Shown here: piece by piece, positions 1 through 5,585 of the stretch
How positions within the stretch are numbered: the first letter of the stretch is position 1
Layout: each line of letters starts with the position of its first letter
Origin: Clostridia bacterium
GTDB lineage: Bacteria > Bacillota > Clostridia > Oscillospirales > CAG-272
NCBI GenBank assembly: GCA_017452215.1
Contig: JAFTMU010000212.1
Span: forward strand, 1 to 8,584
Length of the DNA: 8,584 nucleotides
Direction: 5' to 3'
Notes under the pieces: generated by a model
The model's database searches: none
The model's input: only the letters and a program-made list of their open reading frames with translations
Told to the model about the DNA's origin: nothing
Program-made: the position numbers and the translations under genes

Positions 1-2159
1 AAGCAGCTTTGGAGATCACCAAGTACGGCGCAGGCTATATTACCTTCCTTGCACCTCACTTCTCCGAGTTCGCATTGGTCAACAAGTACTACATTGGTAT
101 TGCCAATGACTACGGCTGGGACGATGCTTTGGGAACGAAGCCCGCTCTTGGCGCAGCCATTGCAACAACTCCCTTTGAAAGCGGCTACTACGAGATCGGC
201 TACAAGCTGACCGTTGGCGCTATCGAATTGACCGAGGAAGCAAAGAACGCAGGTCTGGAATATCTCTACACCGAGATCGTCGGCGGAGATAAATTGGAGA
301 AGGGCGACGTTTACGTGGTCAGCGGTGCCGCAGAATTCAAGCACTACGCAACCACGAGAACCTACTACATCTACTTCTACGTAGGCGGTGTTCTTGACGA
401 TACCCAATCCTACACCAAGTTTACCACGCTTCCCACCTATGCGGGCATTACCCAGCTTGCAGGTGAGAATGGCTTCTGGTACGGTGTGACCGCAGAGAGC
501 TTTGCTAACGACCTTTGCAAGAAGGATATGTTCCTGTTCCTGATCACCGATAAGGCTGACGCAACCATTACCGTCAACTTCAAGGATCAAGACGGAAAAG
601 TACTTCTCACCTATACCAAGACCACGGCAGAGTGGTACACTGAATTTGCATACCTGGCATCTAACGTGGCAAGCGCTCTGAGCGAGCTTTCCACCAACCG
701 TGTAACCGTTTGGAAGGATGCCAACGGAAAGGCACTCTCCGAGTACACGCTGGCAGATCTGCTTTCTGCACAGACGGTAGATTTCGTAGCTGCCGAATAC
801 AGCGACCGTGCATACACCATCTTTACCGACGGTAACGTGAGTGTTGCAGGTAGCGCATTGGCAGGGGATCTGGTTGAGGTCACCGTAAATCAAAAGGTTG
901 GCATGAGTGCAACCGTAGTGATCATTGATGCTACCGGCGCATCCGTTGCCTTTGCAGATGGCAAGTTCGTGATGCCTGCATCCGACGTCACCATCTCCGT
1001 GACCTACGCTCCCGTGATTCTGACCTATTGGAATATCAACGGTGAAAAGGTAGAGGTTCCTTACGGCACGTCTATCACCTACACCGTCACCATTCCCAAG
1101 GATTATTTCGTTGACGTAACTGCTCTTACTGCAAACGGCGGTGCGTTGGCAGGCTGGACGCTGGTTTCCTCCTCCACCAACGAGGCAGGAGATCTGGTGT
1201 TGACCTACTCCATGATCCTTACCGCAAGCGAGCCTGCAATCAATCTCCAAACCATTGATACGGGTCTTGCTGAATTGAAGTATCAGGATATTTACGTGGT
1301 AGACGGAAAGTACTACTACTCCAAGGCTGATGCCGAGGCAGCTCTCCCCGAGGGCGTGAGCGCTGAATGGAGACAGGGTGCTTACAAGAATCTGTACTTC
1401 GCATCTCTCCAATACACTGCAGATGACAGTGCTGTTGGTCTGATCGTTCTGTGCATCGTTCTTGGACTCATTGTGCTGATCCTGATCATTGCTCTGTTGT
1501 ACACGCTGTACATTTGCGGCAAGCTCAAACCCAACTGGTTCCTCAAGGGCATTACCGCCATCGTTTCTGCATTCTTTGCAGTATGTATGGCAGTTGCCGC
1601 TGCAGGTCTTGCCATTGCAAAGCTCTTTGGATATAAGGAAGAGGATCTTATGGAGGAGCTTCCCGATGAGGAGCTTCCCGAGATCGAAAACGCCGAGGAC
1701 CAAGAGGTCGTCGAATCCGTTGAGGAGCAGGCAGAGGCAGATGTGATCGATGAGGTCATTGTTGCAGATGAGACCGAGGCTGTTGTCGAGGACGAGATGG
1801 ATGCCGAGGAAGCTCCCGTAGTCGAGTCTGAGGAAGAAACGGTAGAGGCTGACGTTGTTGAGGAGGTTTTGGCTGACGATGCAATCGAGGTTACCGTTGA
1901 GGACGCAACCGAGGATGTTGCCATCGAGGCAGAAGTTGAGGAAGTAGCCGAAGAAGTTGCAACCGAAGCAGAGGCTGAGGAAGTAGCTGAGGAGGCTGCT
2001 ATCGAGGCAGAGGCTGAGGAAGTAGCTGAAGAAGCTGCCACCGAGGCAGAGGCTGAGGAAGTAGCTGAGGAGGCTGCTATCGAGGCAGAGGCTGAGGAAG
2101 TAGTTGAAGAAGCTGCAACCGAGGCAGAAGCTGAGGATGAAGAGAAAAAAGACGAATAA
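1..2159 (+). CDS. Large surface protein, 3' part, with two membrane segments and acidic repeat tail
   Basis: The frame is already open at the window edge (codons from position 3). The first possible start is a TTG at 9 with no ribosome binding site, so the true start lies upstream and this is a 5'-truncated gene. Residues below count from that TTG. The opening residues, ending in HFSEFALV, resemble the end of a preceding extracellular Ig-like unit. Residues 185-275 (ITVNFKDQDGKVLL...) look like a MucBP-type beta module. Residues 287-334 end in the FVMPASDVTISVTY pattern seen in divergent InlB-type repeats of secreted Firmicute proteins. Two hydrophobic segments, about 475-503 and 515-541, flank a lysine-containing loop (KLKPNWFLKG). 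Residues 542-716 form an extremely acidic Glu/Ala/Val/Asp tail. No LPXTG motif is visible, so the protein is probably held by its membrane segments. Codons favour ACC, ATC, TTC and GCA, unlike the two genes that follow, which would suit an abundant protein. A cell-surface location is well supported; the ligand or function is unknown. Confidence 0.85.
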   Translation, partial: AALEITKYGAGYITFLAPHFSEFALVNKYYIGIANDYGWDDALGTKPALGAAIATTPFESGYYEIGYKLTVGAIELTEEAKNAGLEYLYTEIVGGDKLEKGDVYVVSGAAEFKHYATTRTYYIYFYVGGVLDDTQSYTKFTTLPTYAGITQLAGENGFWYGVTAESFANDLCKKDMFLFLITDKADATITVNFKDQDGKVLLTYTKTTAEWYTEFAYLASNVASALSELSTNRVTVWKDANGKALSEYTLADLLSAQTVDFVAAEYSDRAYTIFTDGNVSVAGSALAGDLVEVTVNQKVGMSATVVIIDATGASVAFADGKFVMPASDVTISVTYAPVILTYWNINGEKVEVPYGTSITYTVTIPKDYFVDVTALTANGGALAGWTLVSSSTNEAGDLVLTYSMILTASEPAINLQTIDTGLAELKYQDIYVVDGKYYYSKADAEAALPEGVSAEWRQGAYKNLYFASLQYTADDSAVGLIVLCIVLGLIVLILIIALLYTLYICGKLKPNWFLKGITAIVSAFFAVCMAVAAAGLAIAKLFGYKEEDLMEELPDEELPEIENAEDQEVVESVEEQAEADVIDEVIVADETEAVVEDEMDAEEAPVVESEEETVEADVVEEVLADDAIEVTVEDATEDVAIEAEVEEVAEEVATEAEAEEVAEEAAIEAEAEEVAEEAATEAEAEEVAEEAAIEAEAEEVVEEAATEAEAEDEEKKDE
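1926..2138 (+). repeat. 39-bp tandem repeats coding 13-residue acidic units
   Basis: Five full 39-bp units start at 1926, 1965, 2004, 2043 and 2082, followed by an 18-bp partial unit at 2121-2138. Each encodes EAEAEEVAEEAAT or a close variant; the first unit is the most diverged (EAEVEEVAEEVAT). The last residue alternates Thr, Ile, Thr, Ile, Thr, showing a 78-bp higher-order period. Block 1965-2042 and block 2043-2120 differ at only three positions, which points to a recent duplication of two units at once. Copy number is expected to vary between strains. The units lie in frame in the C-terminal tail of the surface protein. Confidence 0.95.
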
Positions 2160-2175
2160 GCATTCGTGAAAATTC

Positions 2176-2219
2176 TGTGCATCAGGGAAAACTTCGATAG
2201 AGGTTTTCCCTTTTGCACA
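2176..2219 (+). terminator. Hairpin terminator after the surface-protein gene
   Basis: A 12-pair stem runs from 2184-2195 to 2200-2211 (AGGGAAAACTTC with GAGGTTTTCCCT, one G-T pair) and closes on a 4-base GATA loop. TTTT lies at 2211-2214. An outer arm TGTGCA (2176-2181) can also pair with TGCACA (2214-2219) across a 2x2 internal loop. It begins 17 bases after the stop codon, so it most likely ends the surface-protein transcript. The run of U is short, so some readthrough into the thioesterase gene is possible. Confidence 0.75.
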
Positions 2220-2246
2220 TAAAATGCGCCCGCCACGGAGGAAAGA

Positions 2247-2987
2247 ATGAAATTTACACAGCATTATACCGTAAAATGGCACGATACCGATGCCAATCGA
2301 ATGATCCGTCCCACTGCCTTGCTTATGTATATGCAGGAGACTGCCAACGAGCATCTGGCAAAGGAGGCAATCTCCTTGGATGCTCTCCGTGACGAACAGG
2401 GGCTAGCTTTTTTGCTCAGTAGCATTTCTGTGGTGATATACGAGCCGTTGTATGCAAGGGATGAGATCGCAGTGCAGACTTGGGTTGCGGAGAGCCGAGG
2501 GCTCAAGCATAACCGTTGCTTTGCGGTCTTGCGGGGGAGCTGTGTGGTCGCCGAGGCGTTTTCGGTGTGGGCGTTGATGGATCTGCGTGAGAAGCGGTTG
2601 TTGCGCTCGGGAGAGGAGCCCTATCATTTGGAGCCCGAGCGGGCAGTGATCTTGCCGTTGCCAAAGAGATTTCACGTTCCTGCGCCCGAGAGCATGGAGC
2701 TTGTGGGAAAGCGGCGGATCGTTTATTCGGATATCGATTACAACGGGCATATGAACAATACGCATTATCCGGATCTCTTTTGTGATTTTCTTCCCGATGC
2801 CTGCTCCTGTCGGGTAACGGGGATGATGCTTTCCTTTTTACACGAGGCGGCGTTCGGGCATACGTTGGACGTTTGGCGTACAAGGACCGATGACGGATTT
2901 TTGTTCCGCTTGACGGATGAGAACGGCACAGTCTGCACGGATGCGCTGGTGCAAACGGTTCCCTTTGAGGGGATAAAAAAGGCATAA
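2247..2987 (+). CDS. Acyl-ACP thioesterase
   Basis: This 246-residue protein matches the length and plan of bacterial acyl-ACP thioesterases of the FatA/FatB type: two hotdog folds in tandem, cytoplasmic, releasing free fatty acid from acyl carrier protein in type II fatty acid synthesis. The first hotdog starts with VKWHDTDANRM (residues 9-19). The second carries YSDIDYNGHMNN (160-171), which fits the family's DxNxHxxN active-site pattern with D164, N166 and H168. E200, in LHEAAFG, sits about where the family's catalytic Glu or Cys falls; that assignment is inference. The ATG at 2247 is supported by GGAGG at 2237-2241 with a 5-base spacer. The gene follows the terminator at 2176-2219 and precedes the LRR gene by 43 bp, so the two are probably co-transcribed. 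I see no clear promoter of its own. Codons are richer in GCG and GAG than in the surface-protein gene. The family is confident; the chain-length preference cannot be read. Confidence 0.92.
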   Translation: MKFTQHYTVKWHDTDANRMIRPTALLMYMQETANEHLAKEAISLDALRDEQGLAFLLSSISVVIYEPLYARDEIAVQTWVAESRGLKHNRCFAVLRGSCVVAEAFSVWALMDLREKRLLRSGEEPYHLEPERAVILPLPKRFHVPAPESMELVGKRRIVYSDIDYNGHMNNTHYPDLFCDFLPDACSCRVTGMMLSFLHEAAFGHTLDVWRTRTDDGFLFRLTDENGTVCTDALVQTVPFEGIKKA

Positions 2988-3030
2988 AACGACCACACGT
3001 CCTGCAAAAACACGATCGGGAGGAGAGAAT

Positions 3031-4062
3031 ATGAAGGAAAAGATCAATATAAAAAAATGGCAGCTTTTGCGTGTCCGTACCGACGAGGAGGAGCTGGATC
3101 TTTCGGGTGAGAGCTTTGTGACGGTGGGCAAACGAGCCTTTCGCAAGGCAAGACAGGAAAGGGTGACGCTTCCCGCCATGGCGTCTGCCATCAAGGCGGA
3201 GGCGTTTATGGGCTGCTCTCGATTGAAGTCTGTGGTGCTTTCGGGCGAGGGAGGAATCGGTGTTTCCACCGGTGTATTTGCGGGCTGTGAGCGCCTAAAG
3301 GAGGTAGAAAACAGCGAGATGCTGACGGCGGTTGGGGAGAGAGGATTTGACGGGTGCATTATGCTCCGCCATATTCCCTTTGGAACGGCGCTTCGCCGCA
3401 TCGGGGCGAACGCCTTTCGCCGCTGCCGATCCTTGGAGGAGGTGTTTCTTCCTTCCTCGGTGAAAAGCGTTGGCAGGGGGGCGTTCCGTGATTGCACCGA
3501 GCTTGTACGTGCCGAGGTAGATGCTTCTTTTGATGCGTTTGCGGAGGAGATGTTCCGTGGGTGTATCTCACTTTCCGAGGTGTGTCTGTCAGAGACGGTC
3601 AAGGAGCTGCCACGGGGGATCTTTCGTGATTGCTCAGCACTGACACAGGTGCTTTTGCCGCAGCAGATCCGCACGGTGGGCAAGAGCGCCTTTGAGGGCT
3701 GTACACGGCTTGCGAGCGTGCGTATGGACCTTGGCGTGGAGCGCATTGGCGCCAAGGCCTTTGCGGATACGCCACGCCTTCGTGAGGTATATCTGCCCCA
3801 CAGTGTCAAAAAGCTTGGGAGACGTGCGTTTGGTTCGGGCGGAAGGTCGCCCGAGGAGCGGATCAAGGTCTGCGTGGAGAACGAATACATGGCAAAACGG
3901 GCAAAGAGGATGCTCTTTTTATGCGGTTCTTCGGGTTGCACGGAGGTGGTGATTGTGGGTAAGACCATTGAGGAGCGTAAGCGGGAGCGTCGGCGTGCGA
4001 GCCTGCACACCGAGCCTGTGCATCTGATCGATTCCATCGACGAAGAGAACAATGTGCAATGA
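3031..4062 (+). CDS. BspA-like leucine-rich-repeat protein, no signal peptide
   Basis: This 343-residue protein is mostly BspA/TpLRR-type leucine-rich repeats (LRR_5). The repeat signature is AFxxCxxLxxVxLPxxVxxIG. Its key Phe falls at residues 37, 59, 83, 106, 129, 152, 175, 198, 221, 244 and 267, a near-perfect 23-residue spacing. Eight successive units carry a Cys three residues after that Phe (62, 86, 109, 132, 155, 178, 201, 224), predicting a cysteine ladder along the solenoid. The N-terminus (MKEKINIKKWQLLRVRTDEE) is charged, with no signal peptide or membrane segment, so the protein is predicted to be cytoplasmic; many BspA-like relatives are secreted. The C-terminal 75 residues leave the repeat and include a basic stretch, EERKRERRRAS (314-324). 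The start is fixed by GGGAGGAG at 3018-3025. The gene lies 43 bp after the thioesterase gene and is followed by a strong terminator. The role is unknown; protein binding is the usual function of such solenoids. Confidence 0.88.
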   Translation: MKEKINIKKWQLLRVRTDEEELDLSGESFVTVGKRAFRKARQERVTLPAMASAIKAEAFMGCSRLKSVVLSGEGGIGVSTGVFAGCERLKEVENSEMLTAVGERGFDGCIMLRHIPFGTALRRIGANAFRRCRSLEEVFLPSSVKSVGRGAFRDCTELVRAEVDASFDAFAEEMFRGCISLSEVCLSETVKELPRGIFRDCSALTQVLLPQQIRTVGKSAFEGCTRLASVRMDLGVERIGAKAFADTPRLREVYLPHSVKKLGRRAFGSGGRSPEERIKVCVENEYMAKRAKRMLFLCGSSGCTEVVIVGKTIEERKRERRRASLHTEPVHLIDSIDEENNVQ

Positions 4063-4070
4063 ACGAAATA

Positions 4071-4120
4071 AGGGGTGTCTCAAATGCGTTTCGCATTTGG
4101 TCGACACCCCTTTGTTTTTT
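4071..4120 (+). terminator. Strong terminator after the LRR gene; first member of the TGTCTCAAAT hairpin family
   Basis: The outer stem AGGGGTGTC (4071-4079) pairs with GACACCCCT (4103-4111). The inner stem CAAATGCG (4081-4088) pairs with CGCATTTG (4092-4099) around a TTT loop, with a small asymmetric bulge (4080 against 4100-4102). A T-rich tract, TTTGTTTTTT, follows at 4111-4120. It starts 8 bases after the LRR stop codon. The left arm GTGTCTCAAAT is shared with the hairpins at 4237-4271 and 8211-8256. Confidence 0.88.
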
Positions 4121-4123
4121 GCT

Positions 4124-4147
4124 TTGCGGCTTGACGCCGCAATTTTC
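4124..4147 (+). terminator. Second hairpin with T-run, possible back-up terminator
   Basis: TTGCGGC (4124-4130) pairs perfectly with GCCGCAA (4136-4142) around a 5-base loop and is followed by TTTT (4143-4146). It lies directly after the T tract of the previous terminator, so it could act as a second stop for the same transcript. The short T-run keeps confidence moderate. Confidence 0.5.
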
Positions 4148-4201
4148 GCCCGTAATTTGATCTTGTTGGATGGGATTTTCGGCGAAAAACGCAAATTCCC
4201 A

Positions 4202-4234
4202 GCATGAAAAAGCCTACCGTCGGCTTTTTCATGC
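4202..4234. terminator. 13-bp inverted repeat with A5/T5 tracts, probable bidirectional terminator
   Basis: GCATGAAAAAGCC (4202-4214) pairs perfectly with GGCTTTTTCATGC (4222-4234) around a 7-base loop. The A-run before and T-run after a short GC core is the usual layout of a bidirectional terminator. On the minus strand it would serve the AraC gene at 4418-5332, although it lies about 185 bases past that gene's stop. Confidence 0.5.
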
Positions 4235-4236
4235 GT

Positions 4237-4271
4237 GGGGCTGTCTCAAATTTGCAATTTGAGACAGCCCC
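4237..4271. repeat. 35-bp palindromic hairpin, second member of the TGTCTCAAAT family
   Basis: GGGGCTGTCTCAAATT (4237-4252) pairs perfectly with AATTTGAGACAGCCCC (4256-4271) around a TGC loop, giving 16 pairs. No T-run follows on either strand, so a terminator role is less obvious than for the copy at 4071-4120. Its inner arm CTGTCTCAAATT is identical to that of the copy at 8211-8256, while the outermost pairs differ. It starts only two bases after the preceding hairpin. Confidence 0.9.
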
Positions 4272-4282
4272 TTATTCTATTC

Positions 4283-4298
4283 TGAAAACCACCGGCAG
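4283..4298. repeat. 16-bp motif TGAAAACCACCGGCAG, copy 1
   Basis: This motif recurs at 8263-8278 with one substitution (15 of 16 identical). In both places it follows a TGTCTCAAAT-family palindrome, 14 or 15 bases after the shared GAGACAGC arm, and sits 3' of a minus-strand AraC gene. It appears to be part of one composite repeat with the palindrome. Confidence 0.6.
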
Positions 4299-4417
4299 TG
4301 ATGGCGATTTTCAAAGGCATTCGCCATGCACAGTTCCCGTCCCAGCGGAAGGCGCTCTTTCGCCTGCCTTTTTATACAAGGGGGGTATGTCGGCTACAAG
4401 GCTTTCGATAAATACAG

Positions 4418-5332
4418 TCAAATGTTTTCGTCTTTTCCCTTGCGGATCACCTGACTTCGGTATTCGCTGGGCGAAAATCCTACCGCTTTTTTAAACGCTC
4501 TGGAAAAATTGTGTATGGAGGAAAAGCCCAGCAGATCGGCGATCCTGCCGACACTGAACTCTCCTTGACGCAAAAGCTTTTTCGCCTCCGCCATTTTTAA
4601 ATCCGTAAAATATTCCATGGGGCTTTTTCCCACGTGATCACGGAACATCTTACAAAGGCGGGATTTCCCAATATAGAACCTTGCGCACAGCTCCCCAAGG
4701 CTCAAATCACTGCGAACGCAGTCCTTCAGGTATTCCGTGATCATCTCGATCATGGGGCTGTCCGGCGCTTTTCCATCGCCATGACGCAGAGGGTGCACGG
4801 CAATGCGCTCATTGCTTCGTTTGAGGATGAGCAAAAACTCGGTAAGATAGCACTCCAAAAGTTGAAGTGAACCAAAGGGCGCATGGCTGAAATCCAAGGG
4901 GTTTTTGTTACTGTATTCATCGGGAAGCTTGCCCAAGGCAATCTCTGCCTCCTTCATAAAAAGAGACAGCAGCGTTTTTTGCGTTTTATCCAAGGTAAAG
5001 ATCTTTTTTTCAAAAAACTCCATGGCGGAGCCGTGGGCGGTAAAGGTGATGACCAGCATATTGTTTGGCACACGTTTGTTGGAGATGTGTGCATGCTGCT
5101 CCATAGGGCGGTTGAAGATGATCTGTCCTTGGGAAAGCATGGTGCCAACGCCGTTGGTGATGGCGTAGACCTCGCCGCTATCCACGTACATCAGCTCCCA
5201 AAAATCGTTTTTCTGGGGAGGATGGGAAAAATCCTTGTCAAATTCAAAGTAATAAATACTGTGAAAGCCTTCGATACAAATCTCTCTCTCAACAGGCTTC
5301 ATAGCGAATTCATTGTTGTTCTCCTTTTTCAT
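4418..5332 (-). CDS. AraC-family transcriptional regulator with N-terminal cupin domain
   Basis: This 304-residue protein has the usual AraC/XylS length and layout. A cupin-like ligand-sensing region lies at about residues 24-101 (the stretch with NDFWELMYVDSGEVYAI). The C-terminal DNA-binding domain spans about 194-294. Its first helix-turn-helix is at about 210-236 (LSLGELCARFYIGKSRLCKMF) and the second at about 259-285, containing IADLLGFSSIHNFSRAFKK and followed by the family signature GFSPSEYR. The start at 5332 is set by AAGGAG (plus-strand 5338-5343) with a 5-base spacer. A near-consensus promoter lies at 5409-5437, predicting a leader of about 70 bases. The gene is divergent from the two aminotransferase genes and is their likely regulator (inference from position). 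Sites in the shared region suggest self-control. The inducer is probably a sugar or related small molecule, as is common in the family, but it cannot be named. Confidence 0.93.
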   Translation of the reverse strand: MKKENNNEFAMKPVEREICIEGFHSIYYFEFDKDFSHPPQKNDFWELMYVDSGEVYAITNGVGTMLSQGQIIFNRPMEQHAHISNKRVPNNMLVITFTAHGSAMEFFEKKIFTLDKTQKTLLSLFMKEAEIALGKLPDEYSNKNPLDFSHAPFGSLQLLECYLTEFLLILKRSNERIAVHPLRHGDGKAPDSPMIEMITEYLKDCVRSDLSLGELCARFYIGKSRLCKMFRDHVGKSPMEYFTDLKMAEAKKLLRQGEFSVGRIADLLGFSSIHNFSRAFKKAVGFSPSEYRSQVIRKGKDENI

Positions 5333-5364
5333 AGCTTCTCCTTGTCCTAATTTGCGGAAGAAAT

Positions 5365-5393
5365 GATAAATATTTTATAATGAAAGATAAATA
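5365..5393. promoter_or_regulatory. Direct repeats GATAAATA, 21 bp apart, candidate AraC-type operator
   Basis: GATAAATA occurs at 5365-5372 and 5386-5393. The spacing is 21 bp, two helical turns, which fits the two half-sites bound by a dimer of an AraC-type protein. The sites lie just downstream of the predicted start of the AraC transcript, where binding could limit its own expression. The region is AT-rich, so chance repeats are possible. Confidence 0.35.
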
Positions 5394-5415
5394 CAATTGT
5401 CTAAAAATATTGTAT
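5391..5415. promoter_or_regulatory. Inverted repeat ATACAAT/ATTGTAT over the AraC -10 element
   Basis: ATACAAT (5391-5397) and ATTGTAT (5409-5415) are perfect inverted arms separated by 11 bases. The second arm includes the minus-strand -10 hexamer (5409-5414), and the gap covers the expected transcription start. A protein bound here would block the promoter, so it is a candidate operator. It may be fortuitous in AT-rich sequence. Confidence 0.35.
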
Positions 5416-5437
5416 CATATATACAAAGGAATGTCAA
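5409..5437 (-). promoter_or_regulatory. Near-consensus sigma-A promoter for the AraC gene
   Basis: On the minus strand, TTGACA (plus-strand 5432-5437) is followed by a 17-base spacer and TACAAT (5409-5414). That is a perfect -35 and a 5-of-6 -10 at ideal spacing. Transcription should start near 5402, about 70 bases before the AraC start codon at 5332. Confidence 0.82.
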
Positions 5438-5509
5438 TGTGCTGCCGAAAAATTGATACTTTTGATTTTTTGGATTTTTAACCTTCAAAAAAGCAGGAGC
5501 GGTGCGAAC

Positions 5510-5521
5510 GAAATGATAAAT
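5510..5521. promoter_or_regulatory. GAAATGATAAAT, exact copy of the AraC-leader site in front of the aminotransferase genes
   Basis: This 12-base sequence is identical to 5360-5371 in the AraC leader, 150 bp away. It lies 64 bases before the first aminotransferase start codon. An identical site on each side of a divergent region is what a shared regulator would leave. I could not find a convincing -35/-10 pair for the aminotransferase genes in the T-rich sequence at 5441-5510, so the promoter position is open. Confidence 0.35.
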
Positions 5522-5585
5522 TTTGCCTGCTGCCGCCAAAAGGATCAGGGAGCAGACGTTCCAACACTGAAAAAGGAGAAATAAG

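Larger units (their letters stand above)
4063..4417. other. Hairpin-rich convergent intergenic region without genes
   Basis: These 355 bases separate the LRR gene (+) from the AraC gene (-). I find no credible gene: the open frame at 4204-4494 has no ribosome binding site, starts inside one hairpin and runs antisense into the AraC gene. The region holds at least four good hairpins (4071-4111, 4124-4142, 4202-4234, 4237-4271). It also has the spaced inverted arms TTTTCGCC/GGCGAAAA (4143-4150 with 4181-4188) and ATGGCGA/TCGCCAT (4301-4307 with 4321-4327). A weaker stem AGGCG/CGCCT (4350-4354 with 4361-4365) stands before TTTTT at 4369-4373. Terminating two convergent transcripts would need only one or two of these, so some may be mobile or duplicated palindromic repeats. 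Confidence 0.6.

Noticed and set aside
2220..2225. TAAAAT as the -10 of a thioesterase promoter
   Set aside because: No acceptable -35 is found at 16-18 bases, because that position is occupied by the terminator hairpin.
1382..2236. 284-residue minus-strand frame rich in Ser and Ala
   Set aside because: It is the antisense of the acidic GAG/GCA repeats, which automatically gives Ser/Ala-rich frames. It has no ribosome binding site and overlaps a clear plus-strand gene.
2838..4052. 404-residue minus-strand frame opposite the LRR gene
   Set aside because: Its low-complexity Ser/Arg/Pro content has no recognisable domain, and the plus strand has perfect 23-residue repeat periodicity and a strong ribosome binding site.
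4071..4373. CRISPR array from repeated palindromes
   Set aside because: The repeats are not regularly spaced, differ in sequence, and no cas genes are present.
4204..4494. 96-residue plus-strand frame in the convergent gap
   Set aside because: Its ATG lies inside a hairpin arm with no ribosome binding site, and the frame consists of palindromic repeat sequence and then antisense AraC sequence.
5376..5381. Perfect TATAAT on the plus strand as a promoter for the aminotransferase operon
   Set aside because: No -35 hexamer lies 16-18 bases upstream (only TTTGCG at 19), and the leader would be about 200 bases and run through the opposing AraC promoter. It remains possible but is not supported.
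5492..5536. Possible pseudoknot or riboswitch in the aminotransferase leader (AGCAGG/CCTGCT crossing GCGG/CCGC)
   Set aside because: Stems of 6 and 4 pairs with long loops are expected by chance, and the sequence matches no riboswitch class I recognise.
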